A stretch of 64,000 nucleotides of DNA from Anaerolineales bacterium. Its GTDB lineage: Bacteria > Chloroflexota > Anaerolineae > Anaerolineales > UBA11579. The DNA lies in assembly GCA_021463845.1 (NCBI GenBank), contig JAJTXV010000001.1:710174-774173 (forward strand), given 5' to 3'. The translations under genes and the position numbers were made by a program. The stretch's first letter is position 1, and the number at the start of each line of letters is the position of its first letter. The notes under the pieces were generated by a model that was given only the letters and a program-made list of their open reading frames with translations, ran no database searches and had not been told where the DNA came from. Shown piece by piece: positions 44,609-53,381 of this stretch.

Positions 44609-46042
44609 CTAGCCGATCGAGCCTTCCATCTGCAACTGGATCAAGCGATTCATCTCGATCGCATATTCCATCGGCAGCTCTTTCACCAACGGCTCAATGA
44701 AGCCGGAGACCACCATCGTGGCGGCTTCCTCTTCGGTCATGCCGCGGCTCATCAGGTAGAACAGCTGCTCCTCGCCCACCTTGGATACCGAAGCCTCGTG
44801 GCCGATGGTGACGTCTTCGGCGTCGATCTCGATGTACGGGTAGGTGTCCGAGCGCGACTGGTCGTCCAGCAGCAGCGCATCACACACCACGTTGCTCTTG
44901 GAGCCCTCAGCGCCGGGGTGCACCTTCAACAGACCGCGGTACGAAGCACGCCCGCCACTCTTGCTGATCGACTTGGACGTGATCTTGCTGGTGGTGTTGG
45001 GCACAAAGTGGATCACCTTGCCGCCCGTGTCCTGGTGCTGGTGGCCGCTGGCGAACGCCATCGAGAGGATCTCGCCATGCGCACCCTCGCCCAGCAGGTA
45101 GCACGAGGGATACTTCATCGTCAGCTTGCTGCCCAGGTTGGCGTCCACCCACTCCATGGTGGCGTTCTCGTGCACATGCGCACGCTGGGTCACCAGGTTG
45201 TACATGTTGTTTGACCAGTTCTGAATGGTCGTATAGCGGAAGCGGGCGTTCTTCTTGACAATGATCTCGATCACACCACTGTGGAACGAGTCGGTCGTGT
45301 ACACCGGGGCCGTGCAGCCTTCCACATAGTGCGCCTCAGCGCCCTCGTCCACAATGATCAGAGTGCGCTCGAACTGGCCCTGGTCAGCCTGGTTGACGCG
45401 GAAGTAGGCCTGCAGCGGCATCTCGACCTTGACACCCTTGGGGATGTAGACGAACGAGCCACCCGACCACACCGCCGAGTTGAGCGCCGAGAACTTGTTG
45501 TCCTCGATCGGGATGATAGTGCCAAAATACTCGCGGAACATCTCAGGGTGGTCTTTCAAACCCTGCTCGATGCTCTTGAACAGCACGCCCTGGTCTGCCA
45601 GGTGCTGCTGGATGTTGTGATACACCATCTCTGATTCGTACTGGGCGCCCACGCCCGCAAGAAACTTCTGCTCGGCCTCAGGGATGCCTAGACGCTCAAA
45701 GGTCTTCTTGATGTTCTCGGGCACATCGTCCCAGCTCTTGCCTTCAGCTTCGGCCGGCTTGCTGTAGAAGTAGATCTCGTCCAGGTTCAGCTTGTCCAGG
45801 TCACCGCCCCAGGTTGGCATCGGGCGCTGCGTAAAATGCTTGTACGCCTTCAGGCGGAAGTCAAGCATCCACTCCGGCTCTTCCTTCTTGGCGCTGATCT
45901 GGCGAACGATGTCTTCGTCCAGACCCTTGCGCGTGCGGAATACCGGCTGGACCTCATCTACAAAGCCATACTTATAGTCATCGATACCGGCCAACAGCTC
46001 GGCATCGTCTTTGGGTTTTTCAATAATGTCTTTTAGTGCCAT
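44609..46042 (-). CDS. sufB: SufB iron-sulfur scaffold protein
   Basis: A 477-residue core scaffold on which clusters are built. Diagnostic segments: [72 protein letters not shown] (conserved Cys), [20 protein letters not shown] and [20 protein letters not shown]. It forms a complex with SufC and SufD encoded on either side. Confidence 0.97.
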   Translation of the reverse strand: MALKDIIEKPKDDAELLAGIDDYKYGFVDEVQPVFRTRKGLDEDIVRQISAKKEEPEWMLDFRLKAYKHFTQRPMPTWGGDLDKLNLDEIYFYSKPAEAEGKSWDDVPENIKKTFERLGIPEAEQKFLAGVGAQYESEMVYHNIQQHLADQGVLFKSIEQGLKDHPEMFREYFGTIIPIEDNKFSALNSAVWSGGSFVYIPKGVKVEMPLQAYFRVNQADQGQFERTLIIVDEGAEAHYVEGCTAPVYTTDSFHSGVIEIIVKKNARFRYTTIQNWSNNMYNLVTQRAHVHENATMEWVDANLGSKLTMKYPSCYLLGEGAHGEILSMAFASGHQHQDTGGKVIHFVPNTTSKITSKSISKSGGRASYRGLLKVHPGAEGSKSNVVCDALLLDDQSRSDTYPYIEIDAEDVTIGHEASVSKVGEEQLFYLMSRGMTEEEAATMVVSGFIEPLVKELPMEYAIEMNRLIQLQMEGSIG

Positions 46043-46049
46043 GGTTACC

Positions 46050-46131
46050 TCATTTCAGTGAACAGTGAGTGGTGAACCGTGAACAGGAGATTGGAGACTA
46101 GAGATTTGAATCTCCAATCTCTAATCACGAA
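46050..46131. repeat. GTGAACAGTGAGTGGT-type palindrome
   Basis: Between sufC and sufB: CAGTGAACAGTGAGTGGTGA (46056-) and a facing ATTACTGCCCACTCGTCACT extending into the sufC end, with AGAGATTTGAATCTCCAATC in the middle. Confidence 0.75.
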
Positions 46132-46911
46132 TTACTGCCCACTCGTCACTAGTTGGTGTGCTTCACGCACCCAGTCGTAGCCCTGCGCTTCCAGCTTCAG
46201 GGCCAGCTCCGGGCCACCCGTTTCCACAATGCGCCCGTCAAACATCACATGCACCACATCCGGGTTGATGTAGTTCAGCAGGCGCTGGTAGTGCGTGATC
46301 ACCAGGGCGCCGAAGTTCGGCCCGCGCAGCGCCTGCACGCCCTCGGCCACATTGCGCAATGCGTCAATATCCAGGCCGGAGTCGGTCTCGTCCAAAACGG
46401 CGAACTCAGGGTCGAGCGCGGCCATCTGCAGGATCTCGGCGCGCTTCTTCTCGCCGCCAGAGAAACCATCGTTGAGGTAACGGCCGGCGAAGCTGTGGTC
46501 CATCTTCAGCAGGTCCATCTTCTCTTTCATGAGGGTGCGGAACTCGGGGATGGGCATGCCCTTATCCTCGGGGTTCTTGGCCTTGCGGTGCGAGTTGAGC
46601 GCCGTGCGCAGGAAGTTGGCCACGCTCACGCCGGGGATCGCCACCGGGTACTGGAACGCCAGGAAAATGCCCAGATGAGAGCGCTGGTCCGGCTCCAGCT
46701 CAAGGATGTTCTGCCCCTTGAACCACACTTCGCCGCCAGTCACTTCATAGTTCGGGTGGCCCATCAGGGTGTAAGCCAGTGTGCTCTTGCCGCTGCCGTT
46801 GGGGCCCATCAGGGCGTGCACCTTGCCCTGCTCGATCGTCAGGTTGAGGCCTTTAAGGATCTCATTGCCAGCTACAGTGACGCGTAAATCGCGTATATCC
46901 AATTGAGACAT
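46132..46911 (-). CDS. sufC: SufC ATPase
   Basis: A 259-residue ABC-type ATPase that drives conformational change in SufBD. Walker [12 protein letters not shown]-loop [13 protein letters not shown], signature FSGGEKKR, Walker [14 protein letters not shown], switch [11 protein letters not shown]. First gene of the suf operon, downstream of a strong promoter that overlaps a palindromic element. Confidence 0.97.
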   Translation of the reverse strand: MSQLDIRDLRVTVAGNEILKGLNLTIEQGKVHALMGPNGSGKSTLAYTLMGHPNYEVTGGEVWFKGQNILELEPDQRSHLGIFLAFQYPVAIPGVSVANFLRTALNSHRKAKNPEDKGMPIPEFRTLMKEKMDLLKMDHSFAGRYLNDGFSGGEKKRAEILQMAALDPEFAVLDETDSGLDIDALRNVAEGVQALRGPNFGALVITHYQRLLNYINPDVVHVMFDGRIVETGGPELALKLEAQGYDWVREAHQLVTSGQ

Positions 46912-46992
46912 GAACCGTACTTCTCCTAGAGAATGATTGTGAACGCCGCCTCAAACGAAGGCGCAAGTGTTCAACCAGGGTGATTTTCAGAG

Positions 46993-47048
46993 ATTATAGC
47001 AGGTTCATAGACTAGGGTCAATATTTATGAGGAAAATCTAAAATATTG
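46993..47048 (-). promoter_or_regulatory. suf operon promoter with putative SufR-like operator
   Basis: Minus strand: TTGACC (47021-47016), 17-bp spacer, TATAAT (46998-46993). Overlapping the -35 from upstream is an element with perfect arms CAATATTT (47019-47026) and AAATATTG (47041-47048). The 25 bp at 47024-47048 recur exactly at 49519-49543, at the promoter of the sufR-like gene. Confidence 0.85.
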
Positions 47049-47056
47049 TGCTGAAT

Positions 47057-47335
47057 GCATCGTCATTGCGAGGCGGCCGCACGCAGTGGGGCCGCCGAAG
47101 CAATCTGGGTTCAGCAAGTTTTACGCAAGGCTAGGTAAAAAAAAGCCCGCTATTTTGTCATTCCGACGAGGCCGCGGCCGAGCCGCTGAGCCTTCCAGCG
47201 GAAAGAATCCGTATCAGATAGTTTGTGCTCAAACACATCTACCGTCATTGCGAGACGGCAGCCGCATAAAAATGCGGCTGCTGTGTAAGGCCGCACGCGG
47301 TGCGGCCGCCGAAGCAATCTGGGTTTCCGCCGGCC
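47057..47335. repeat. REP-like elements upstream of the AraC gene
   Basis: CGTCATTGCGAGGCGGCCGC (47060-) with GAAGCAATCTGGG; then GTCATTCCGACGAGG with GGAAAGAATCCG (47157-47212), and GTCATTGCGAGACGGCAGCC to GAAGCAATCTGGG (47244-47323), including a GGCCGCACGCGGTGCGGCC hairpin. No gene supported in 46912-47392. Confidence 0.8.
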
Positions 47336-47392
47336 TCGGAAAAGAGCAATATCGTGATAGAGCGCCAGGAACCCAGGACATATAATCAAAAC

Positions 47393-48196
47393 ATGCAAGA
47401 ATGGTCCAGCTACAAGCACCACAGCAGCGTGAAAGTGGACCTGCTGCACGCCTATTTTTCCAAGCACAGTTATCCGCGCCACAGTCACGACTACTACGTG
47501 ATCGCCCTGGTGGAAGAGGGGCTGCAGTCATTCAGCCTGGGATCACAAAAGTTCATCACGCCCCCAGGTGGTTTTATATTCATCAATCCCGGCGAGAGCC
47601 ATACCGGCGAGCCGGCCGCCGTACGCGGTTTCCGTTACCGTGCCATGTACCCCACCGTCGAGCAGTTGCAAGGTATCGCCCAGGACCTGGGCCTCAGAGA
47701 CGGCCAGCCTCAGTTCACACAGCCGCGCCGCAACAATGCCGGCCTGGCAAGCATGTTCTCCCGCATGCATGCCTTGCTGATGTGCGCTGAGCCTGGGCTG
47801 GAGGCGGAGACAGCCTTCGTGGGCACGATGGCAGAGCTGCTACGCCTCTTTGGCGCCGTCCGGCCGCCGGCCGTCATGCCCGCCACGGTGCAAAAGGCGC
47901 TCGCCTATATTCACGAAAACTTCACCCACCCCATCACGCTCGACGAACTGGCCGCCGTAGAGTCGCTCAGCCGCTATCACTTCTTGCGCTCCTTCCGCAA
48001 CCAGTTGGGCATGCCACCGCACACATATATTGAAAACTGCCGCATTGCTGCCGCCCAGCGCCTCTTGGCCACCGGCCTGCCGCTGGCGCAGGTGGCCGCC
48101 GAAGTCGGCTTCAGCAGCCAAAGCCACTTCACGCGGCGCTTCCGCCAGACTCTTGGCGTAACCCCAGGGCGCTACGCCAGCCTCGTGCTGGCCTGA
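47393..48196 (+). CDS. AraC-family transcriptional regulator
   Basis: 267 residues: an N-terminal cupin-like arm (SYPRHSHDYYVIALVEEG, FITPPGGFIFINPGESHTG) and a C-terminal double helix-turn-helix (AYIHENFTHPITLDELAAVE, SRYHFLRSFRNQLGMPPHTY, LAQVAAEVGFSSQSHFTRRF). A TATAAT box (47381-47386) ends 6 nt before the ATG, with no Shine-Dalgarno. The LysE-type exporter starts 6 nt after its stop and is the likely target. Confidence 0.92.
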   Translation: MQEWSSYKHHSSVKVDLLHAYFSKHSYPRHSHDYYVIALVEEGLQSFSLGSQKFITPPGGFIFINPGESHTGEPAAVRGFRYRAMYPTVEQLQGIAQDLGLRDGQPQFTQPRRNNAGLASMFSRMHALLMCAEPGLEAETAFVGTMAELLRLFGAVRPPAVMPATVQKALAYIHENFTHPITLDELAAVESLSRYHFLRSFRNQLGMPPHTYIENCRIAAAQRLLATGLPLAQVAAEVGFSSQSHFTRRFRQTLGVTPGRYASLVLA

Positions 48197-48202
48197 GGCA
48201 TC

Positions 48203-48796
48203 ATGTTCAACTGGCTCCCCACTATCACATACGCCCTGGTGGCAAACTTCACTCCAGGGCCCAACAATATCACCAGCGCCGCCATGGGCGTGCTGTACGG
48301 CTACCGCCGCTCGCTGCCATTCCTGCTCGGGAATACGACGGGGTTTTATGTCGTGCTGCTTATTGCCGCGCGGGTGTCCAACACTCTCCTGACCGCCATC
48401 CCTGGCATTGAGCCTGTGCTGCGTTACATTGGCGCGGCCTACATCTTGTACCTGGCCTTCAACATCCTGAAAGCTACCTATGTTTTTGAAGACGAGGAAG
48501 CAAAGCCGATGAGCTTTTGGCAGGGGTTTGTTTTCCAGTTCCTCAATCCCAAAGTGATCATTTATGCCCTCACCCTCTTCACCACATTCCTGGCCTGGCT
48601 TGTCAACGACACCATCCAGCTGCTGCTTGTGCTGGTGCCACTTACCCTGAGCTGCTTCGCCGCCATTTCTACCTGGACCCTGTTTGGGACGCTGATCAAG
48701 CGCTACCTGGGCTATCCGCGCATTCGCCTGGCGGTCAATATCATCCTTGCGCTCATGCTGGTCTACTCTGCTGCAGATATGGTCGGCATCGTCTAA
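48203..48796 (+). CDS. LysE/RhtB-family amino acid exporter
   Basis: A 197-residue membrane transporter with six helices. The family signature is NFTPGPNNITSAAMGVLYGY; FVFQFLNPKVIIYALTLF is the second conserved block. It exports amino acids or derivatives. Coupled to an AraC regulator, which probably senses the exported compound. Confidence 0.9.
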   Translation: MFNWLPTITYALVANFTPGPNNITSAAMGVLYGYRRSLPFLLGNTTGFYVVLLIAARVSNTLLTAIPGIEPVLRYIGAAYILYLAFNILKATYVFEDEEAKPMSFWQGFVFQFLNPKVIIYALTLFTTFLAWLVNDTIQLLLVLVPLTLSCFAAISTWTLFGTLIKRYLGYPRIRLAVNIILALMLVYSAADMVGIV

Positions 48797-48886
48797 GGCG
48801 GGGTACCCCAATACCCCAACACCTTGACAAACGCCGCCCATCCCACCATCCCCACCAAAATATAGTTACACTAGCCATTAGAGGCA

Positions 48887-48943
48887 AAAAGTTTTAACTA
48901 TTAACTGCACCCCACCCCCACCATGATGATTATTAAAACTTTT
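48887..48943 (+). promoter_or_regulatory. 11-bp inverted repeat abutting a Shine-Dalgarno site
   Basis: AAAAGTTTTAA (48887-48897) and TTAAAACTTTT (48933-48943) are perfect complements 35 nt apart. The right arm ends 2 nt before GGAGG (48946-48950) of the next gene. It could be an operator or an RNA hairpin. Confidence 0.6.
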
Positions 48944-48954
48944 GCGGAGGAAGT

Positions 48955-49440
48955 ATGAACGCCACGGTAGAGATCCAGCCCCAGGAAGTTAGCAACATGC
49001 TCGTCCAGCTCTTTGAGGAAACTTTCAACACCAGCCAGGGCATCTACCTGGACAAGAACAGCTCGCTACTCGCCACCCTTGACACCATCACCGCCGAAGA
49101 AGCCTCCATCCCCGTCGGCGGCAAATGCGCCTCCCTGGCCGCCCAGGTCGAGCATGTCGTTTTCTACATCGAATCCTTCGAGCGCTACGCCCTGCAGGGC
49201 GACGACACCCCGCCCGACTGGGGCCACATCTGGCGCACCGTCGAGAAGGTCACCCCGGAAGAATGGGAGGCCTCCAAAGCCAAGCTGCGCAGCACCTATG
49301 AGCGCATCAAGGGCCTCTTCGCCAAAAACCCCATGTGGAACCAGGACACCATCGGCGGCGCCCTCACCGTCATCATCCACTCCGCATACCACCTCGGCGA
49401 GATCCGCCAGGCCATGTGTGTTTTGAAAAATGATCAGTGA
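48955..49440 (+). CDS. DinB-like four-helix protein
   Basis: A 161-residue DinB-superfamily protein: an N-terminal helix (SNMLVQLFEETFNTSQGIYL), AAQVEHVVFYIESFERYALQ with a His ligand, and VIIHSAYHLGEIRQAMCVL with two more His, giving the usual metal triad. It has the best Shine-Dalgarno site in the region (GGAGGAAG). Function unknown. Lies between the exporter and the sufR-like gene. Confidence 0.82.
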   Translation: MNATVEIQPQEVSNMLVQLFEETFNTSQGIYLDKNSSLLATLDTITAEEASIPVGGKCASLAAQVEHVVFYIESFERYALQGDDTPPDWGHIWRTVEKVTPEEWEASKAKLRSTYERIKGLFAKNPMWNQDTIGGALTVIIHSAYHLGEIRQAMCVLKNDQ

Positions 49441-49508
49441 TTAGTGAAAGTGATCAGGAATCTCCAATCTCAGCTCTCCGGATCACCAATCACTGCTCAC
49501 TCCTCACG
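49437..49508. repeat. GTGATTAGTGA-type palindrome
   Basis: CAGTGATTAGTGAAAGTGAT (49435-) faces GGATCACCAATCACTGCTCA, with AATCTCCAATCTCAG words between. Same family as 42892 and 46050. Confidence 0.8.
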
Positions 49509-49518
49509 GGGCTTGATT

Positions 49519-49569
49519 TTTATGAGGAAAATCTAAAATATTGACGGCGCGATATGCGGGTGATATACT
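49519..49569 (+). promoter_or_regulatory. Promoter of the sufR-like/sufT operon with the suf operator
   Basis: TTGACG (49541-49546), 17-bp spacer, TATACT (49564-49569). The 25 bp at 49519-49543 are identical to 47024-47048 and overlap the -35. The -10 ends 10 nt before the ATG and there is no Shine-Dalgarno, so the message is nearly leaderless. Confidence 0.85.
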
Positions 49570-49579
49570 GCCTTCAGTC

Positions 49580-50221
49580 ATGGGCAGTACACGCAACGCA
49601 GTCCTCAAATACTTGCTAAACCACCAGCGCAGCACGATCAACGAACTGGCCAAAGCCGTCAAGATCAGCCCTATCTCCGTGCGCCACCACATCGCGCGCC
49701 TCGAAGATGAAGGCCTGGTGGCCTCCACGGAAGAGCGCCACGGCGTGGGCCGCCCGCGCCGCGTCTACTACCTAACCGAAGCCGGCATGGAGCACTTCCC
49801 CGGCCGCACCATTCGCTTCACCAACCGCCTGCTCGACGAGCTGAAGGAAACCCTGCCCGCCGAGCAGTTCGCCGGGTTGCTGGCCGGCATGGGCGCCTCG
49901 GCGGCCGATGACCTGGCCGCCAAGGGCGACCTGGAGCAGATGAGCCTTGACGAGCGCCTCAAGCTGCTCAAAGCCTGGCTCACCAAAGAAGGCTTCAGCG
50001 TCCAGGTGCAGCGCAACGAACACGAACTCATCATCAAGGAAACCAGCTGCCCCTACTTCTATGTGGGCCAAACCCACGGCGAAGTCTGCAGCATTGATAA
50101 AGCCCTCATCGCCAAGGCCCTCTCCGCTGACCCGCAGCGCACATCCTGCCTGCTCAGCGGAGACAGCCACTGCACCTACACCATCCCGATGGCCGCCATC
50201 AAGCAGGCCATCACATCGTAA
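49580..50221 (+). CDS. sufR: SufR-like iron-sulfur transcriptional regulator
   Basis: 213 residues: winged helix at 1-75 (NAVLKYLLNHQRSTINELAK, ISPISVRHHIARLEDEGLVA, wing RHGVGRPRRVYYLT), a helical middle and a C-terminal domain with four cysteines, Cys157, Cys170, Cys190 and Cys198 (TSCPYFY, GEVCSID, TSCLLSG, SHCTYTIP). This layout matches SufR, the DeoR/ArsR-type repressor that senses [4Fe-4S] clusters. It shares a 25-bp promoter element with the suf operon. Operonic with sufT. Confidence 0.88.
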   Translation: MGSTRNAVLKYLLNHQRSTINELAKAVKISPISVRHHIARLEDEGLVASTEERHGVGRPRRVYYLTEAGMEHFPGRTIRFTNRLLDELKETLPAEQFAGLLAGMGASAADDLAAKGDLEQMSLDERLKLLKAWLTKEGFSVQVQRNEHELIIKETSCPYFYVGQTHGEVCSIDKALIAKALSADPQRTSCLLSGDSHCTYTIPMAAIKQAITS

Positions 50222-50238
50222 GAACGGAGCCACACCCA

Positions 50239-50595
50239 ATGAGTCCTGTAGCCTCACAAGACCCCGCCAAGCAAGCCATCTGGGAAATTGAAAGCACCAA
50301 TCCCGACTTGGTCCCCGCCGTCGAAGCCGCCCTGCGTGAAGTCGTAGACCCTGAGATCGGCCTCAACGTCATCGAGCTGGGCCTGGTGCGCAACGTGGCC
50401 CTGCAGGACAACCAGGGCAAGGTCACCATGATCATGACCACGCCGTTCTGCCCCTACGCCCCGGCCCTGCTGGAGATGACCCGCAAGAAAGCCGCCGATG
50501 CCCTGCAGCGCGACACCACCATCATGATGGGCACCGAACTATGGGACCTGACTTACATGGAAGAGGGCGCCGGCGCAGACTGGGGCATCTTCTAA
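50239..50595 (+). CDS. sufT: SufT/MIP18-family metal-sulfur cluster assembly factor
   Basis: A 118-residue DUF59 protein: VDPEIGLNVIELGLVRNV and TTPFCPYAPALLEMTR with the reactive cysteine. Family members help mature Fe-S proteins. Directly downstream of the sufR-like gene (17-nt gap), followed by a terminator, so the pair is a regulated accessory unit of the suf system. Confidence 0.92.
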   Translation: MSPVASQDPAKQAIWEIESTNPDLVPAVEAALREVVDPEIGLNVIELGLVRNVALQDNQGKVTMIMTTPFCPYAPALLEMTRKKAADALQRDTTIMMGTELWDLTYMEEGAGADWGIF

Positions 50596-50602
50596 CAAAA
50601 CA

Positions 50603-50632
50603 AAAAAGACGGCGCTCGAGCGCCGTCTTTTT
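50603..50632. terminator. Bidirectional terminator
   Basis: AAAAAGACGGCGCTC / GAGCGCCGTCTTTTT perfect palindrome between convergent genes. Confidence 0.92.
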
Positions 50633-51641
50633 ATTGCTTAGGATGCTGGAGAAAAAACTCCAACATCATCTGATTGGCAGAAACATCTTGTGAAGGGGGA
50701 TCACCGATCAAACCATCTCGCCCGCCCGGCCAGGCATGCTGGCCATCAATGATCGTCACCTGCACCACAGCCGCGCTGCCATCGCAATCGGCATATGTCT
50801 CGATCAGCACATTGCCGCGGGCGCGCGTAGTGCTGCTTGGCAGCGGGTTGCAGCCGTTGGCCGCAACCCAAAACGCCAGCGAGTCCGCCACGGACAGGTC
50901 GATCCGCCCAGGCTCGATCGCCATCGGGCTCAAGCCGCCCTCATACAGCACATGCTGGTCGGCCATCCCGTTGAAGGCGATGACCGCCACCGGGCTGGCG
51001 GGCGCAGGCGGCGTGAACAACGCCGCCTCAGCTGACGCCTGCCCACCCACGCTGGCGGCCACAGGCGCAATGCCCGCCACCAGGTCAGCCAGCTCTGCGC
51101 CGGCGCGGTGCGCCATCATGCCTCCGTTTGACATGCCGGTGATGTATATGTGGGCCGGGTCTACGGCGTAATGAGCCACCATGGAGCCGATCAAGACGCG
51201 CAGCAGACCCACATCATCCACCGCGCTCTCCATGGCGTAACCGCAGCAGTGGCCGGCATTCCAGGTGAGCAAGGCGCTACCCAAACGGCCGCTGCCGTTT
51301 GGGTAGGCCACAATGAAGCCGTACTCATCGGCGTCCGCATCCATCCCAGTCGAGCGGCGCACCTGCTGCCCGCTGCCACCCCCGCCGTGCAGCACGATCA
51401 GCAGCGGCAGCTGCGTCTCTCCATCGTAGGCCGGCGGCAAGTGCAGCAGCACCTCGCGCCGGTCAGCGCCGTTCACGATCGTCAGCTCATAGTCCCCCGG
51501 CTGGGGCTGGCTGTCCTCGGGCTGTCCAGGCTGCACCACCGGCGAAGGCAGCATGGTGGCTGTGGGCTGGGCCGGTTGGGCAAAGTTACACGCCAGCGCA
51601 GCCAGCGCCAGGGCTGCCAGGATCCAAATGAACTTGCGCAT
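50631..51641 (-). CDS. PHB-depolymerase/LpqC-like esterase lipoprotein
   Basis: A 336-residue secreted alpha/beta hydrolase. Lipobox LAAC-type (Cys18) with a P/Q-rich linker. LPLLIVLHGGGGSGQQV is the oxyanion region, GMSNGG carries nucleophile Ser171 and GQHAWPGG the catalytic His. It resembles the poly(3-hydroxybutyrate) depolymerase/feruloyl esterase group, but several such esterases act on plant or small esters. The ATG at 51641 is chosen for the signal peptide. Confidence 0.85.
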   Translation of the reverse strand: MRKFIWILAALALAALACNFAQPAQPTATMLPSPVVQPGQPEDSQPQPGDYELTIVNGADRREVLLHLPPAYDGETQLPLLIVLHGGGGSGQQVRRSTGMDADADEYGFIVAYPNGSGRLGSALLTWNAGHCCGYAMESAVDDVGLLRVLIGSMVAHYAVDPAHIYITGMSNGGMMAHRAGAELADLVAGIAPVAASVGGQASAEAALFTPPAPASPVAVIAFNGMADQHVLYEGGLSPMAIEPGRIDLSVADSLAFWVAANGCNPLPSSTTRARGNVLIETYADCDGSAAVVQVTIIDGQHAWPGGRDGLIGDPPSQDVSANQMMLEFFLQHPKQ

Positions 51642-51723
51642 ACTAGAGTCTACGAAGAAACCACCAAAAGTGTTGCGGTCTGAAGCCAGAATGTGCAAGC
51701 CTGCGGACTGCGGCTGTTTCAGG

Positions 51724-51729
51724 TATAAT
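51724..51729 (+). promoter_or_regulatory. -10 box of tRNA-Pro
   Basis: TATAAT in the context TCAGGTATAATC; the same CAGGTATAATC context precedes tRNA-Val(TAC) at 55722-55731. No good -35. Confidence 0.7.
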
Positions 51730-51740
51730 CTCGCCCTGTT

Positions 51741-51815
<75 letters not shown>

Positions 51816-51816
51816 T

Positions 51817-51845
51817 AAAAAGACCGCAGAATTGCGGTCTTTTTG
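51817..51845 (+). terminator. Intrinsic terminator after tRNA-Pro
   Basis: AAAAGACCGCA / TGCGGTCTTTT stem with T-run, 3 nt after the tRNA. Confidence 0.9.
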
Positions 51846-51853
51846 ATTCTTAC

Positions 51854-51974
51854 GTTGCGGCTACGCCGCAACTAGTGGAGTTGCTTCGCAACTCCAGGCT
51901 TTCTGCGCCAAGTATCGTGGCCTTGCGGCTGGCGCCGCAACTAGTGGAGTTGTGCGTTGCGGCTACGCCGCAAC
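51854..51974. repeat. Iterated GTTGCGGCTACGCCGCAAC hairpins
   Basis: The 19-nt palindrome GTTGCGGCTACGCCGCAAC occurs at 51854-51872 and 51956-51974, with a degenerate copy at 51922-51941. ACTAGTGGAGTTG is repeated at 51871 and 51940. A TGGAGTTGC/GCAACTCCA hairpin lies at 51876-51896. Confidence 0.85.
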
Positions 51975-52067
51975 GCAGGAACTTTTTACCCCTGTCCGCC
52001 GTTGTACCCAGAAGCGCTGGGAGTGCTAAAATCACTGTAGCGCGTCATTTTGATAGGGAGAACCGCT

Positions 52068-53240
52068 ATGTCCAAAACCGTCACCCGCATTCGTATTCTG
52101 GGCCTGCTGCTGGCCGCGGGCCTGCTGCTGGCCGCCTGCCGCGCCCCCTCGCCTGAGAGCCATGCCCCCACGCTGGATCTCAATGCTCTCTACACCCAGG
52201 TAGCCGGAACCCTGGTGGCCCAGGGGCAGCAGGCAGCTGCCACCAACACGCCGGCCGCCACCCAGACCCCCTTCGTGGTCACCGCCACCCCCACCGAAAC
52301 CCCGCTCCAGCCCGTGGCCACCAACACGCCTGTGCCCACCACCGTGGCCGCCACCAGCGTTCCCGTCGTGGGTTGCTACCAGGCCTACTTCGTGACTGAC
52401 GTCACCGTTCCCGACAATACGCAGATGAGCAAGGGCCAGAGCTTTACCAAGACCTGGCGCATCCGCAACAACGGCACCTGCACCTGGTCCAGCGATTTTG
52501 ACATCGTCTACACCTCCGGCACCAACCTGGCTTCCAGCAGCAGCATCGACATCCCTAAGGAAGTCAAGCCCGGCGAAACGGTGGATATTTCCATCGCCAT
52601 GACCGCCCCCAATAGCGATGGCACCTACCGCAGCAGTTGGGTGATCAAAGCCACCAACGGTTACACCTTCGGCGTCAACGGCCATGCCAACAGCGCCGGC
52701 GTGCCCTTCTTTGCCCTGATCCGCGTGGGCACAGCGAGCAGCGGCGTGCGCTACGACTTTGCGGCCAGCTATTGCTCGGCCAGCTGGTCGAGCAATGAAG
52801 CCGGCAGTCTGCCCTGCCCCGGCGCCAACAGCGGCACGCAAGGCTTCGTGATGGTGCTGCAAAACCCCCAGCTCGAGACCCGCGACGAGGATGAGCCTGC
52901 CATCTGGCCACGCCCCAACCACGCCAGCAACGGATTCATCCGCGGCGTCTATCCTGATTTCTCTGTACAAAGCGGCGATCGTTTCCGCACCCAGGTCGGC
53001 TGCCTCAAGAACAACCCCAACTGTCGCCTGCTGTTCACCTTCAGCTACATCCTCAACGGCACTGAGACGGTGCTAGGCACCTGGGACGAGAAGTTGGAAG
53101 GCCTGGCCAAGGATATCAACATCGACCTCTCCAGCCTGGCGGGCAAGACCGTGCGCTTTGTGCTGACGGTGAAGCCAAACAACACTGACTATGCACAGGC
53201 GAACGGCTTCTGGTTCGTGCCGCGCATCATCAAGCCCTAG
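52068..53240 (+). CDS. Lipoprotein with NBR1-type Ig-like domain
   Basis: 390 residues: lipobox LAAC (Cys24), a P/T/A-rich linker (about 55-100), then an NBR1-like Ig domain (about 105-215; KTWRIRNNGTCTWSSDFDIV with the conserved tryptophans, PKEVKPGETVDISIAM, GTYRSSWVIK). The C-terminal 170 residues form an additional beta-sandwich (GFVMVLQNPQLETRDEDEPA, KTVRFVLTVKPNNTDYAQAN). Surface-exposed; probably adhesive or ligand-binding. Function unknown. Confidence 0.85.
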   Translation: MSKTVTRIRILGLLLAAGLLLAACRAPSPESHAPTLDLNALYTQVAGTLVAQGQQAAATNTPAATQTPFVVTATPTETPLQPVATNTPVPTTVAATSVPVVGCYQAYFVTDVTVPDNTQMSKGQSFTKTWRIRNNGTCTWSSDFDIVYTSGTNLASSSSIDIPKEVKPGETVDISIAMTAPNSDGTYRSSWVIKATNGYTFGVNGHANSAGVPFFALIRVGTASSGVRYDFAASYCSASWSSNEAGSLPCPGANSGTQGFVMVLQNPQLETRDEDEPAIWPRPNHASNGFIRGVYPDFSVQSGDRFRTQVGCLKNNPNCRLLFTFSYILNGTETVLGTWDEKLEGLAKDINIDLSSLAGKTVRFVLTVKPNNTDYAQANGFWFVPRIIKP

Positions 53241-53262
53241 GCTTGCAAGCTGACCGAGCAAC

Positions 53263-53300
53263 AAGAGGCATCTGCGCTGAGCGCAGATGCCTCTTTATTT
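53263..53300 (+). terminator. Intrinsic terminator after the NBR1-type lipoprotein
   Basis: A 15-bp perfect stem (53263-53277 with 53281-53295), 3-nt loop, then TATTT. Confidence 0.88.
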
Positions 53301-53381
53301 AAACCGGCGTGCAATGTACAATGACGCGCGATGTGAGCGAACTGCGCTCACGCAGATCCAGCACGTTGGAGGAGAAGAGAT

